Part shown: positions 56,141 through 64,000 of the stretch, one piece after another
Position numbering within the stretch: the first letter of the stretch is position 1
Layout: the number at the start of each line of letters is the position of its first letter
NCBI GenBank assembly: GCA_028279215.1
Contig: JANQOF010000068.1
Span: 37,181-101,180 of the forward strand
DNA length: 64,000 nt
Direction: 5' to 3'
DNA from: Pirellulales bacterium
GTDB lineage: Bacteria > Planctomycetota > Planctomycetia > Pirellulales > Lacipirellulaceae
Notes under the pieces: model-generated
Seen by the model: only the letters and a program-made list of their open reading frames with translations
The model's database searches: none
What the model was told of the DNA's origin: nothing
Made by a program: the position numbers and the translations under genes

Positions 56141-56722
56141 TTCATACGGAGTGATCCAATTCCAGGACTGCGCAACGCCACCCTCCTTTACTGGATTCTG
56201 ATTGATGTACTCAATCGACCGCCACACGTCCGCATCCGTGTCGAGATAGACCTTCCACTCACCGCGCGCAAAGCACTTGGGTGGACGGGTGCCAGTTGCG
56301 AAGTGTGCAAACGGATGACATTGGCGACGGGTAAGTTCACGGGTGGCGGCAGCCTTGAATTGGACGGCCAGCGATGCGGTACCCAATCGATGCGCAGCCA
56401 ATGCTAGATGCACATGGTCAGGCATGATTGCGCACGCTAGTACGCGCACGCGCGACCTGGCCGCGTACTCAGCGAATCCAGCGGCAACGGCGTCCACTTG
56501 CACTTCGCTAAATCTCACCGCGGGACGTTTGAGCGCTCGCTTCGCCGCCAACCGCCGCTCACGATTATGAGGCCGGCTTGCTAGCGAACGAGTCTCCGTT
56601 GTTTTTGTCGCGGGACCAAAGCGAAACAACTCCCACGATCCCACATACGTCGACCACGACCCACGAGGATCGTTTGGGAGCCAGAAGCCGTACGTGCCAA
56701 ATATGAGATGGACCGCAAGCAT
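56135..56722 (-). CDS. REP-associated tyrosine transposase (RAYT, Y1/HUH family)
   Basis: A 195-residue Y1-type transposase. The HUH motif is in MPDHVHLAL, the catalytic tyrosine in SIEYINQNPV, and the N-terminal HLIFGTYGFWLPNDPRGS is typical of RAYTs. It is bracketed by GTTAGCCGCG-type REPs on both sides. A TTG at 56758 would extend it, but the ATG at 56722 begins the domain properly. It likely mobilises or maintains the REP repeats in this genome. Confidence 0.88.
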   Translation of the reverse strand: MLAVHLIFGTYGFWLPNDPRGSWSTYVGSWELFRFGPATKTTETRSLASRPHNRERRLAAKRALKRPAVRFSEVQVDAVAAGFAEYAARSRVRVLACAIMPDHVHLALAAHRLGTASLAVQFKAAATRELTRRQCHPFAHFATGTRPPKCFARGEWKVYLDTDADVWRSIEYINQNPVKEGGVAQSWNWITPYEG

Positions 56723-56760
56723 GTGTACTAACGTACATATCTCGGTGACTAAAGTCAACC

Positions 56761-56822
56761 GTTAGCCGCGACGCGCAGCGGAGCGCGTGCGAAGTAGAAC
56801 GCACGCGCTAACACCGGCTAAC
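56761..56822. repeat. REP copy upstream of the RAYT gene
   Basis: Begins GTTAGCCGCGACGCGCAGCG and continues with a CGCGTGCGAA...CGCACGCG hairpin, ending CGGCTAACG. It borders the PQQ-propeller gene. Confidence 0.75.
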
Positions 56823-56827
56823 GCTCA

Positions 56828-58138
56828 TCAACTGCTCACGCAGTACAGCGTATCAGTCGAGCGGATGAACAGTTGGCCATCGCTTACTGCTGGGGTCGCG
56901 CTGTATTCGCCAGTATCGGACTCGAATCGGTTGACGGCGAGCACCTCGAACTCATCGCCCAGCTTCAACACATAGGCGTCACCGCCACGGCGGATGAAGA
57001 TCATCTTGCCATCGGCAACGATGGGGGACGAATAGTCGCCGCCGCGAACTCCGCGACCACCACCGCCACCACCGAGTCGCTCCTTGTAAATCTCCTCGTG
57101 CGTCTCGGCGCTAATGCAATTGGCGATGCCGCGTGATATCCAGTACAGGCGGTTATCACGCAAGATGGGTGTGCCGATGCTGGCACGTTCGTTGCCCTTC
57201 CACATCGTGTGGCTGTCGGTCACATCGCCTTTACCACCGACACGAACCGCCATCGACCCGTTGTCACGACCGCCAAGCACAATCGCGATGGGCTCGGGCC
57301 CTTCGCTGACCACTACGCTGGCCGTCGCCGCGCTCGACTCACCGCCTGGCTGGACGCAATACCATCGCAGCTTGCCAGTGCTGGGATTCAGCCCCCACAC
57401 CTCACCCGGCACGCTGATTACCAGGTCAGTTCGGTCACCTTCCAACGGAACTAGTACAGGTGTGCTCCAGGTGCCGGTGAGAGTCGGAGCTTCTTCCCTC
57501 CAAACTTCCTTGCCAGTAGCCTTGTCGAGGGCCACGAGCGACTTGCTCTCTGCGGCCGCGGTGACGATCACGAGGTTGTCGTACAAGATCGGGCTAGAGG
57601 CCGATCCCCACCGCCGAGGATCCAGCCCGGTGCCCACGCTGGTTTGCCATTTTTGGTTGCCTTTCAGGTCGAACGCCACGACACCCGACTTGCCAAAGAA
57701 GCAGTAGATGTGCTCGCCGTCGCAAGCTGGGGTGTGGGACGCATAGCCGTTCTCGGCAAACATCCCGCGAAAATCATCCTCTGGCAGCACAGCATCTACC
57801 GACTCGGTCCATAGGATGTCGCCCGAGTTGCGATCGATGCACACCAACGCCCGCTTCAGATCGGCTTGGTTGTCGCTCGAACCGGGCCCCGCCTCGTAGC
57901 CGGTCCAACTGGTCACGTACACACGATCGCCCACCACAATCGGGCTCGATAGCCCCGGCCCAGGCAACTTGGTCTTCCACTGCAGGTTTTCGGTGTCGCT
58001 CCAAGTGGTAGGGATCGCGCCGGAGTCTTGGCTCACCCCAGTCCCATCCGGCCCACGAAATCGCGGCCAGTCCGACGCCACGACAGGTGAAATGAGCAAT
58101 ACCACAACGACTATGGAAAGAATGCGTCGAACAAACAT
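56828..58138 (-). CDS. Secreted PQQ-like beta-propeller protein
   Basis: A 436-residue protein with a signal peptide (1 to about 22, SPVVAS). It starts with the planctomycete-typical DWPRFRGPDGTGVS and carries propeller blades with the PQQ-type motif (GNILW or GKLRW in ALVCIDRNSGDILWTE, LNPSTGKLRWY). It probably binds a partner in the periplasm; homologues are not all PQQ enzymes. GGGAG lies about 9 nt before the ATG at 58138. The longer upstream frame lacks support. Confidence 0.85.
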   Translation of the reverse strand: MFVRRILSIVVVVLLISPVVASDWPRFRGPDGTGVSQDSGAIPTTWSDTENLQWKTKLPGPGLSSPIVVGDRVYVTSWTGYEAGPGSSDNQADLKRALVCIDRNSGDILWTESVDAVLPEDDFRGMFAENGYASHTPACDGEHIYCFFGKSGVVAFDLKGNQKWQTSVGTGLDPRRWGSASSPILYDNLVIVTAAAESKSLVALDKATGKEVWREEAPTLTGTWSTPVLVPLEGDRTDLVISVPGEVWGLNPSTGKLRWYCVQPGGESSAATASVVVSEGPEPIAIVLGGRDNGSMAVRVGGKGDVTDSHTMWKGNERASIGTPILRDNRLYWISRGIANCISAETHEEIYKERLGGGGGGRGVRGGDYSSPIVADGKMIFIRRGGDAYVLKLGDEFEVLAVNRFESDTGEYSATPAVSDGQLFIRSTDTLYCVSS

Positions 58139-58333
58139 GACGAAACTCCCTTTTTTGGCAGAGGATAGAGCAGACGCAAGCTGAAACCCCACGGGCAGGC
58201 TGAAGGTGCCGTATTTTAGCAGATATTTGCGGCGCGAGTCGTGTCTCTCTCGCGACTGACCTACCACGATTGGTAGCCGCATTCCGCTGCGGTATAACGA
58301 AGTGGATACCACCCTAACGCCCACGAGCCAACC

Positions 58334-59713
58334 ATGTCGCTACTCATCAAGAACGGACACGTCGTCACTTCCGCCGATAGCTACGTGGCTGACGTTCTTT
58401 GTACCGACGGAAAGATTGCCGCGATTGGACATAACTTATCGGCGCCGGTGGGTGACGAGGTGTTCGATGCCACGGGGCAGTACGTGTTTCCTGGGTTCAT
58501 CGATCCGCACGTGCACATTTACTTGCCGTTCATGGGCACGTTTGCCAAGGACGATTACAGCTCCGGCAGCCGGGCAGCGCTAGTAGGTGGCACGACCACA
58601 CTGATTGAGATGTGTTGCCCCAGCCGCGAGGAAGATCCTGTCGAAGGTTTCGAGTTATGGCTTAGCAAAGCCCAGGGCGTTTCGGCCTGCGACTATACGT
58701 TTCATATGGCGGTGTCGCGATTCGACGACACCACGGAAGCGAAGCTGCGATCGATCGTCGATCGGGGCATTGCCAGCTTTAAGGTATTCCTCGCCTACAA
58801 AGACTTCTTTGGACTAAACGACACCGAGCTATTCCAAACGCTCGCGCTGGCGAAGGAACTGGGCGTGATTGTCACCGCGCACTGCGAGAATGAAACGCTG
58901 GTGGCCGAGTTGCAGAAACGGCTCATAGCGGAAGGAAAAACGGGCCCCGAGTGGCACGAACCATCAAGGCCCGTGGAGATCGAAGCCGCTGGCGTCCATC
59001 ACCTGTTAGCGTTTGCCGAAGCAACCGGCGCTCATTGTTACGTCGTCCACACCAGTTGCGAGCCGGCCGTCCGCGCAGCGCAAGAAGCTCAGTGGCGCGG
59101 CGTGAAAGTCTGGGTCGAAACAGTGATCCCCTATCTCACTCTCGATTCGAGCCATGCCGAGTTGCCCGACTTCGAAGGGGCCAAGCACGTGATGTCGCCG
59201 CCGATTCGCTCCAGTGAGCATCAGGAGTTTCTGTGGAACGCGCTCCGCACGCGCTCGATCAGCACCGTGGCGACCGACCACGCACCGTTCGACTTCGCTG
59301 GACAAAAAGACATGGGCCGCGACGACTTCACGCAAATTCCGAATGGATTGCCTAGCGTCGAAGATCGCGTGAACTTGCTCTACACCTACGGCGTAAAACG
59401 CGGCCGGATCGACCTGCACACGTTCGTCGACGTCGCCAGCACTCAGGCGGCCAAGTTGTTCGGACTGTTCCCCAGGAAAGGAACCGTCGCCCTCGGTAGC
59501 GACGCTGACTTGGTGGTCTACGACCCCACGTATCGCGGCAAGATTTCGGCGGCAACGCATCACATGGCTGCCGACTATAATCCGCACGAAGGTTGGGAAA
59601 TCGAGGGACGCCCGAGTCTCGTAACAGTGCGAGGACACGTTCAGGTGCGCGACGGCGAGTTCGTCGGCGAGATGGGCCACGGGCGGTTCCTCAAGCGAGA
59701 GTGCACGCATTGA
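58334..59713 (+). CDS. hydA: Dihydropyrimidinase/hydantoinase family amidohydrolase
   Basis: A 459-residue cyclic amidohydrolase. The two metal-binding histidines are H59 and H61 (DPHVHIYLP), the carbamylated lysine is K150 (ASFKVFLAYK), and later histidines lie in TAHCEN and YVVHTS, with the aspartate in ATDHAPF. Length and fold match dihydropyrimidinase, D-hydantoinase or allantoinase-like enzymes; the substrate is not told by sequence. It may be cotranscribed with the MazG-like gene 47 bp downstream. Confidence 0.92.
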   Translation: MSLLIKNGHVVTSADSYVADVLCTDGKIAAIGHNLSAPVGDEVFDATGQYVFPGFIDPHVHIYLPFMGTFAKDDYSSGSRAALVGGTTTLIEMCCPSREEDPVEGFELWLSKAQGVSACDYTFHMAVSRFDDTTEAKLRSIVDRGIASFKVFLAYKDFFGLNDTELFQTLALAKELGVIVTAHCENETLVAELQKRLIAEGKTGPEWHEPSRPVEIEAAGVHHLLAFAEATGAHCYVVHTSCEPAVRAAQEAQWRGVKVWVETVIPYLTLDSSHAELPDFEGAKHVMSPPIRSSEHQEFLWNALRTRSISTVATDHAPFDFAGQKDMGRDDFTQIPNGLPSVEDRVNLLYTYGVKRGRIDLHTFVDVASTQAAKLFGLFPRKGTVALGSDADLVVYDPTYRGKISAATHHMAADYNPHEGWEIEGRPSLVTVRGHVQVRDGEFVGEMGHGRFLKRECTH

Positions 59714-59760
59714 GGGAACAACCAACTGCAACCCGCGACTTCCAACTTCCAACCAACTGC

Positions 59761-60072
59761 ATGGCCACTTCTCCAACGATTGCCGACTTTCAACAACTCA
59801 TCCGCGACATGTACCTGGAGAAGGACATCGCGCGCGGTGTGGATGGAACGTTTATGTGGTTGATGGAAGAGGTAGGAGAATTGGCCGCCGCACTACGCGA
59901 GGGAACCCACGAAGATCGAAAAGGTGAGTTCGCCGACGTGCTAGCCTGGCTCACCACGATTGCAAATGTCGTGGATGTCGACTTGAGCGAAGCCGTTCGG
60001 GAAAAATACGGTGATGGCTGCCCCGGTTGCCGGAAACTGGTTTGCGCGTGCGACGATACCGAGAAACCGTAA
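59761..60072 (+). CDS. MazG-like nucleotide pyrophosphohydrolase with C-terminal cysteine motif
   Basis: A 103-residue all-helical NTP pyrophosphatase of the MazG type. Metal-binding acids lie in WLMEEVGELAAAL (E36, E37, E40) and GEFADVLAWL (E56, D59). A C-terminal tail CPGCRKLVCAC (cysteines 87, 90, 95, 97) could bind zinc, an add-on absent from many MazG proteins. The ATG at 59761 starts the domain; a longer frame upstream overlaps the hydA end and is not MazG-like. Confidence 0.85.
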   Translation: MATSPTIADFQQLIRDMYLEKDIARGVDGTFMWLMEEVGELAAALREGTHEDRKGEFADVLAWLTTIANVVDVDLSEAVREKYGDGCPGCRKLVCACDDTEKP

Positions 60073-60175
60073 GGCCCTGCGATGACTTGGCCGCCTGCGA
60101 TCGCTACAATACAGGCTCCGAGCTTGTCATTGTCGGCCAGCCGCCTTGCCTTCGCCCCCCGTTCGCCACTCTGCC

Positions 60176-62425
60176 ATGTGTCCAAGGCCGAAGACACTAC
60201 TGGGGACAATGCTATGCATGCTGCTAAGCGGTGCCGCCTTTGCAGAAGCAAAGGTTGAGGTCACTCGGGCCGACTTGGGATTCGGCGACCGCTACAAGGT
60301 CGGCAGTTGGACACCGCTACGGCTCGAGATCAGCGGCGGCGAAAAGACAATCACCGCGGTTGCCTACGTACGAGTGCCCGATGGCGAGGGAACCTCGACA
60401 GGCATTTCCTCGGCTCCCTTCAGCGTGACCGCACACGGCCAAACCACCGTTGAGATGCTGGTCCGCGTCGGTAGACTCGATGCTCCGATCGATGTACGAA
60501 TCGTCAACGTCGAGACTGGAAAAACCGTGAGCAAGCGAAGGTTCCTCACCGCTCGCGAACTCGACAAAGGCGGCGTTGCGCCAGGCGAACCGGCAACTAC
60601 ACGCATGGTGGTGGAGGTGGGTCCAACCCATCTGGGCACGGCTAGCATTGGTGCGCAAAAGTCGAGCCAAAAGTGGTATACACAGAACCTTGTCGGTCGT
60701 GTGGTCGATCCGTCGCTCTTGCCGACTTCGCCACTGGCGTACGAAGGCGTCGACACCGTACTTATCTCCACGAGCGATCGAGATGCATGGACTGGCATGC
60801 GGCCCGACGACGCGCGTGTGCAAGCGCTCGTCGATTGGGTGAACGATGGCGGCCGAGTGATTCTGTTCTGTGGCGCGAACGCCGACTTGTTGCTCGGCAG
60901 CGACGGGCCGTTGGCGGCGCTTGCGCCAGGAATCTACACCGGCAGCGTTACGGTCGACAACTTCGAACAGTTGGAGAAGTACACGCCTGGAAACGCACCG
61001 TTGCCGGCGCGACGGATGCGGACCAGTGTGCCTTTCTTGGATCAGTTGCACGGCGATGTCGACCTGTGGCAAGGAAGTGGTGAAGACCGATTACCTTTAA
61101 TTGTCCGCGCGCGCGAAGGCTTAGGGCAGGTAGTGTTCGTCGGCCTCGACATCGACACGCCACCATTGCAGCGTTGGGAAGGACGCAACCGCTTGGTCGA
61201 GAAGCTCCTGGATTTCGACGACGAGACCCGCACGACGGAGTCATCCGACTATTACTACGATGGCCCAACCGACCTATCGCTGTCGCTTACGCAACGTCTC
61301 GACAAAGAGCTTGAGAACTCGGGCATTCGCACACCTCCGTTTTGGGTGATTGCTTGTTTGGTGTTGCTGTATATTCTGCTGATCGGCCCCGGCGACTACT
61401 GGCTGGTGAAACGCATATTCAAGCGGATGGAGTGGACATGGGTCACATTCCCCGCGATCGTCGTGCTGACCTGCGCCGCGGCCTACTGGTACGCCAATTA
61501 CCTAAAGGGCGACTCGCTGCGGATTAACCGCCTTGAAGTAGTAGACATCGACAATGCGACGGGCGAAGCTCGCGGCACTCTTTGGACACACATATTTAGC
61601 CCGAATCCCACCCGGTATCACCTAACGCTAGATGCCAAGACACCCATCGGCGAAGCTGCCGACGACGATTCGGCCGTCGTTGCCTGGCTGGGTCGCCCAA
61701 CAACCGGCATGGGCGGCATGAGTACCGACGCCAGCCGACTACTCGGCCCCCCAAGTTACCGCTGGTCGCCTGATCGCAAGATTCTCTCCGGTGCTCCGGT
61801 TGAAGTGTGGTCGACAAAATCATTCGTCACTCGCTGGAAGATGCACACCGATGCGCTGCTAGTTAGCGAGCTAACACGGACAACGAACGGACTGGTCGTG
61901 GGTGACATCGAGAATCCAACTTCGCTCGACCTTTCAAACTGCAAGTTGGTTTACGGTAGCTGGGCGTGGGCGATAGGCGACTTGCCAAGCGGCGGCAACA
62001 CCACCATCGAGACCAGCAGCATCAGCAACACCTCCGCAGGGCCCAAGAAACTCAGAAATCTATTTCGCAGCGAACACGACTTGGATCTCAGCCAGGGCTC
62101 CTATCGCGAGAAGCAAATCCTAATCGGAAGGCTCCAATTACGCGCCATCGCCGAATTGATGATGTTCTACGACGCCCTTGGCGGACGCACTCAATGTGAA
62201 CAGTGGCATCGGCACCAGCATTTTGTCGATTTGAGTCACGCGCTCGGTAGCGACACCGCCATGCTTGTTGGCGAATGCGACGCGCCGCGAAGTGAGTTGC
62301 TGCGCCTCGAATCGCCGGGCGACCCCGCGTCGGGACAGTCGATGCGTGGACCCCAGGATGTCAACGTGGTGCTCTACCGTTACCTGCTGCACGTAGCTAA
62401 GCCCCCAGACTCCGACGCGACGTAG
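60176..62425 (+). CDS. Large membrane-anchored protein, unknown function, upstream of an ABC ATPase
   Basis: A 749-residue protein. It has a signal peptide (1 to about 24, AFAEA), a beta-rich extracytoplasmic part, a segment VDTVLISTSDRDAWTG resembling glutamine-amidotransferase-like folds, and two hydrophobic segments near 388-412 and 421-441 around GPGDYWLVKRIFKR. The C-terminal 300 residues are soluble. The gene is 80 bp upstream of an ABC-type ATPase and likely cotranscribed. Possibly an auxiliary component of a transporter, as with GldG-type partners; this is inference. Confidence 0.65.
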   Translation: MCPRPKTLLGTMLCMLLSGAAFAEAKVEVTRADLGFGDRYKVGSWTPLRLEISGGEKTITAVAYVRVPDGEGTSTGISSAPFSVTAHGQTTVEMLVRVGRLDAPIDVRIVNVETGKTVSKRRFLTARELDKGGVAPGEPATTRMVVEVGPTHLGTASIGAQKSSQKWYTQNLVGRVVDPSLLPTSPLAYEGVDTVLISTSDRDAWTGMRPDDARVQALVDWVNDGGRVILFCGANADLLLGSDGPLAALAPGIYTGSVTVDNFEQLEKYTPGNAPLPARRMRTSVPFLDQLHGDVDLWQGSGEDRLPLIVRAREGLGQVVFVGLDIDTPPLQRWEGRNRLVEKLLDFDDETRTTESSDYYYDGPTDLSLSLTQRLDKELENSGIRTPPFWVIACLVLLYILLIGPGDYWLVKRIFKRMEWTWVTFPAIVVLTCAAAYWYANYLKGDSLRINRLEVVDIDNATGEARGTLWTHIFSPNPTRYHLTLDAKTPIGEAADDDSAVVAWLGRPTTGMGGMSTDASRLLGPPSYRWSPDRKILSGAPVEVWSTKSFVTRWKMHTDALLVSELTRTTNGLVVGDIENPTSLDLSNCKLVYGSWAWAIGDLPSGGNTTIETSSISNTSAGPKKLRNLFRSEHDLDLSQGSYREKQILIGRLQLRAIAELMMFYDALGGRTQCEQWHRHQHFVDLSHALGSDTAMLVGECDAPRSELLRLESPGDPASGQSMRGPQDVNVVLYRYLLHVAKPPDSDAT

Positions 62426-62505
62426 TCCGGCCACGGTGGCATGTTTGAAGTGTTTTGTTTTCGTTGTGCGACGTTCCTCGTCATTCGTCTCATCATCACT
62501 AGACC

Positions 62506-63432
62506 ATGATCGAAATTCGCGGACTCACAAAGAAGTATGGCGAATTGTTCGCCATCAAAGACATCAACCTCGAGTTGTCTAAAGGAGACGTGTTTGGGTT
62601 CATCGGTCCCAACGGCGCGGGAAAGACAACCACCATGCGTATCCTGGCGACGTTGCTCAACCCCACCTGGGGCGAAGCCTACGTAGCGGGGCATTCCATT
62701 TATACGCAGCCCAAGGAAATCCGCAGGGTAATCGGCTACATGCCCGACTTCTTTGGCGTGTACGACGACATGAAGGTGATTGAGTACCTCGAGTTCTTTG
62801 CAGCCGCGTATCGCATTCGCGGGCCAGAGCGACGAAAGATTTGCGAGAGCGTGTTGGAATTGGTCGACTTGACCTACAAGCGTGAAGCTCTGGTAACCAG
62901 CCTGTCGCGCGGCATGACGCAGCGGCTCGGACTGGCGAGGGTGCTGCTCCACGACCCGCAAGTGCTGCTTTTGGACGAACCAGCCAGCGGCTTGGACCCG
63001 CGAGCGAGAATCGAAATTCGCGGCCTGCTCAAGGAGCTCCGCAGCATGGGCAAGACAATCATGGTCTCTAGCCATATTCTCCCCGAGTTGGCCGACATCT
63101 GTAACAAGATTGGGATTATTGAAAAAGGCGAGCTGATCGTGAACGCCGACGTCGATTCGGTAATGAAGCAGGTCCGCCAGCAAATGGTGCTCAAGATTCG
63201 CGTCGCCGGCGATATGGAAGCGGCACTTCAAGTGATCCAAAAACAGCCGATCGTCGAGTCGGCCGAACTCAATTCGAAAGACATTACCGCTACGCTCGTT
63301 CCCAACGCTGACGACCCGAGCGACCTGGCCGCCGCACTGATCGCTGGAGGGCATCGCTTGACCATGTTGAAGGAGGACGAAATCAACCTCGAAACGGCCT
63401 TCATGACGCTCACAAAGGGCATCACCTCCTAA
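62506..63432 (+). CDS. ABC transporter ATPase, CcmA/GldA-like
   Basis: A 308-residue nucleotide-binding subunit. Walker A is GPNGAGKTTT (about 36-45), the signature is LSRGMTQRLGLAR, Walker B is VLLLDEPASGLDP, and the H-loop histidine is in MVSSHILPE. A C-terminal extension of about 80 residues follows. No permease gene is seen next to it within the window; the upstream membrane protein may be the partner, or the permease may be elsewhere. Confidence 0.92.
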   Translation: MIEIRGLTKKYGELFAIKDINLELSKGDVFGFIGPNGAGKTTTMRILATLLNPTWGEAYVAGHSIYTQPKEIRRVIGYMPDFFGVYDDMKVIEYLEFFAAAYRIRGPERRKICESVLELVDLTYKREALVTSLSRGMTQRLGLARVLLHDPQVLLLDEPASGLDPRARIEIRGLLKELRSMGKTIMVSSHILPELADICNKIGIIEKGELIVNADVDSVMKQVRQQMVLKIRVAGDMEAALQVIQKQPIVESAELNSKDITATLVPNADDPSDLAAALIAGGHRLTMLKEDEINLETAFMTLTKGITS

Positions 63433-63483
63433 GCGACGAGCCGAGTTTGGCCGACGCCCCCTGGCGGCATCCCGTCTGGCCAC

Positions 63484-63511
63484 TTGAGGTTCTGTTGAAT
63501 TCCGAGATAAT
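63484..63511 (+). promoter_or_regulatory. Candidate promoter for tRNA-Glu
   Basis: TTGAGG (63484-63489) and GATAAT (63506-63511) at 16-nt spacing, about 60 bp before the tRNA 5' end. Tentative. Confidence 0.4.
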
Positions 63512-63570
63512 TTTTCCATGACGCTGTACCGATACTACTTGGAGATTGGCTCTTGGCCGTCTCCCTTCCT

Positions 63571-63643
63571 GCCCCGTTCGTCTAGTGGCCCAGGACACCG
63601 CCCTCTCACGGCGGAGACAGGGGTTCGACTCCCCTACGGGGTA
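63571..63643 (+). tRNA. tRNA-Glu (anticodon CTC)
   Basis: A 73-nt cloverleaf. The acceptor GCCCCGT pairs with ACGGGGT (G-T first pair), followed by discriminator A. The anticodon stem CCGCC/GGCGG has loop CTCTCAC, giving anticodon CTC that reads GAG. The T stem AGGGG/CCCCT has loop TTCGACT. CCA is not fully encoded (CC only). Confidence 0.95.
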
Positions 63644-64000
63644 CCTTGCTGTTCGCGTTTCTGCCGCCGGGCAGCGTCTTGCTAGGCTCTCGAACCTCGG
63701 ACGTGCTTGCATGTTCCCAGAGATTCTCCTCGCTTCCGCTGCACCGGTGTTCTGTCACGGCCGAGTATCGTGAGTCGTGAGTCGCGGGTGGTAGCGGCGC
63801 TAGCGCCGGATCTCATGGGCAATAACCGACGCTAGCGCGTTTGGCTCACCCCCACAATTCGGCTTTGGCCGAGGGCGGCACCTTGGGGCGATTTCGCCCC
63901 ACCCCCCACAAACGATTCATTGGGGCAAAACTCTTGCCCAGCATTCTCGATGGTCGTACCGTTTGTTCGTGATTTATAGGGTTTCCTGGTCCTGCTCTTG
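63644..64000. other. Intergenic end of window with palindromes and a motif copy
   Basis: Contains CGGCGCTAGCGCCG (63795-63808, perfect palindrome), a related GACGCTAGCGCGT at 63828-63840, a GGGGCGATTTCGCCCC hairpin near 63884, and a copy of ATTGGGGCAAAACTC at 63919-63933. No gene recognised; any continuing gene lies beyond the window. Confidence 0.5.

Overview
The window looks like a chromosomal segment of a planctomycete, most likely Pirellulales-like. The grounds are a type III glutamine synthetase, a PEP-CTERM cyclophilin, HEAT-repeat and PQQ-propeller secreted proteins, many short secreted proteins of no known family, long autotransporter-like beta-helix proteins, and REP/RAYT and palindromic intergenic repeats. 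This lineage call is inference from gene content; no rRNA is present.

Layout. 0-6.5 kb: an HtrA-like protease, then dnaG and rpoD as a macromolecular-synthesis pair, a coiled-coil zinc-ribbon protein and greA, with two clear intrinsic terminators. 6.5-13.3 kb: a secreted HEAT protein, moaB, a two-gene membrane oxidase locus related to cytochrome bd with a fused cytochrome c, a repeat-rich intergenic gap, an MscS channel and a CoA-binding protein. 13.5-21.2 kb: a minus-strand housekeeping block (trans-sulfuration enzyme, trpS, pyrD, a small lipoprotein-like gene, HU, a YkgJ-type cysteine-cluster protein) ending in a molybdopterin cluster (moaA, moaE, moaD). 21.2-32.7 kb: a YdiJ-like FAD/Fe-S oxidoreductase, folE, a LON-domain protein, a BI-1 membrane protein, nth, a toxin-antitoxin locus with a frameshifted toxin, dcd, an AAA ATPase, an HDOD protein and purU. 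32.8-49.3 kb: two related surface proteins with an N-terminal beta-barrel-like domain and a beta-helix passenger (32803-37899 and 46982-49297) enclose an OmpH-like lipoprotein, a PEP-CTERM cyclophilin, an esterase, the fused rRNA methyltransferase rlmKL (with an in-frame palindromic insert), a small gene broken by a stop, nadE and cinA. 49.6-58.1 kb: small secreted proteins, type III glutamine synthetase, a REP array with its RAYT transposase, and a PQQ-propeller protein. 58.3-64 kb: a dihydropyrimidinase, a MazG-like protein, a large membrane protein with an ABC ATPase, and tRNA-Glu(CTC).

How genes fit together. moaA/moaE/moaD and moaB supply most of a molybdopterin pathway (moaC and moeA are not here). 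The oxidase pair is probably a two-subunit terminal oxidase. The strongest candidate for something poorly described is the pair of barrel-plus-beta-helix proteins: their barrel region, cysteine-bearing linker and junction motif are conserved while their passengers differ. The REP/RAYT locus, the recurring TTGGGGCAAAAC motif and the in-frame repeat in rlmKL show an active history of small repeat elements. All start sites, promoters and functions are read by eye; no database search was run.
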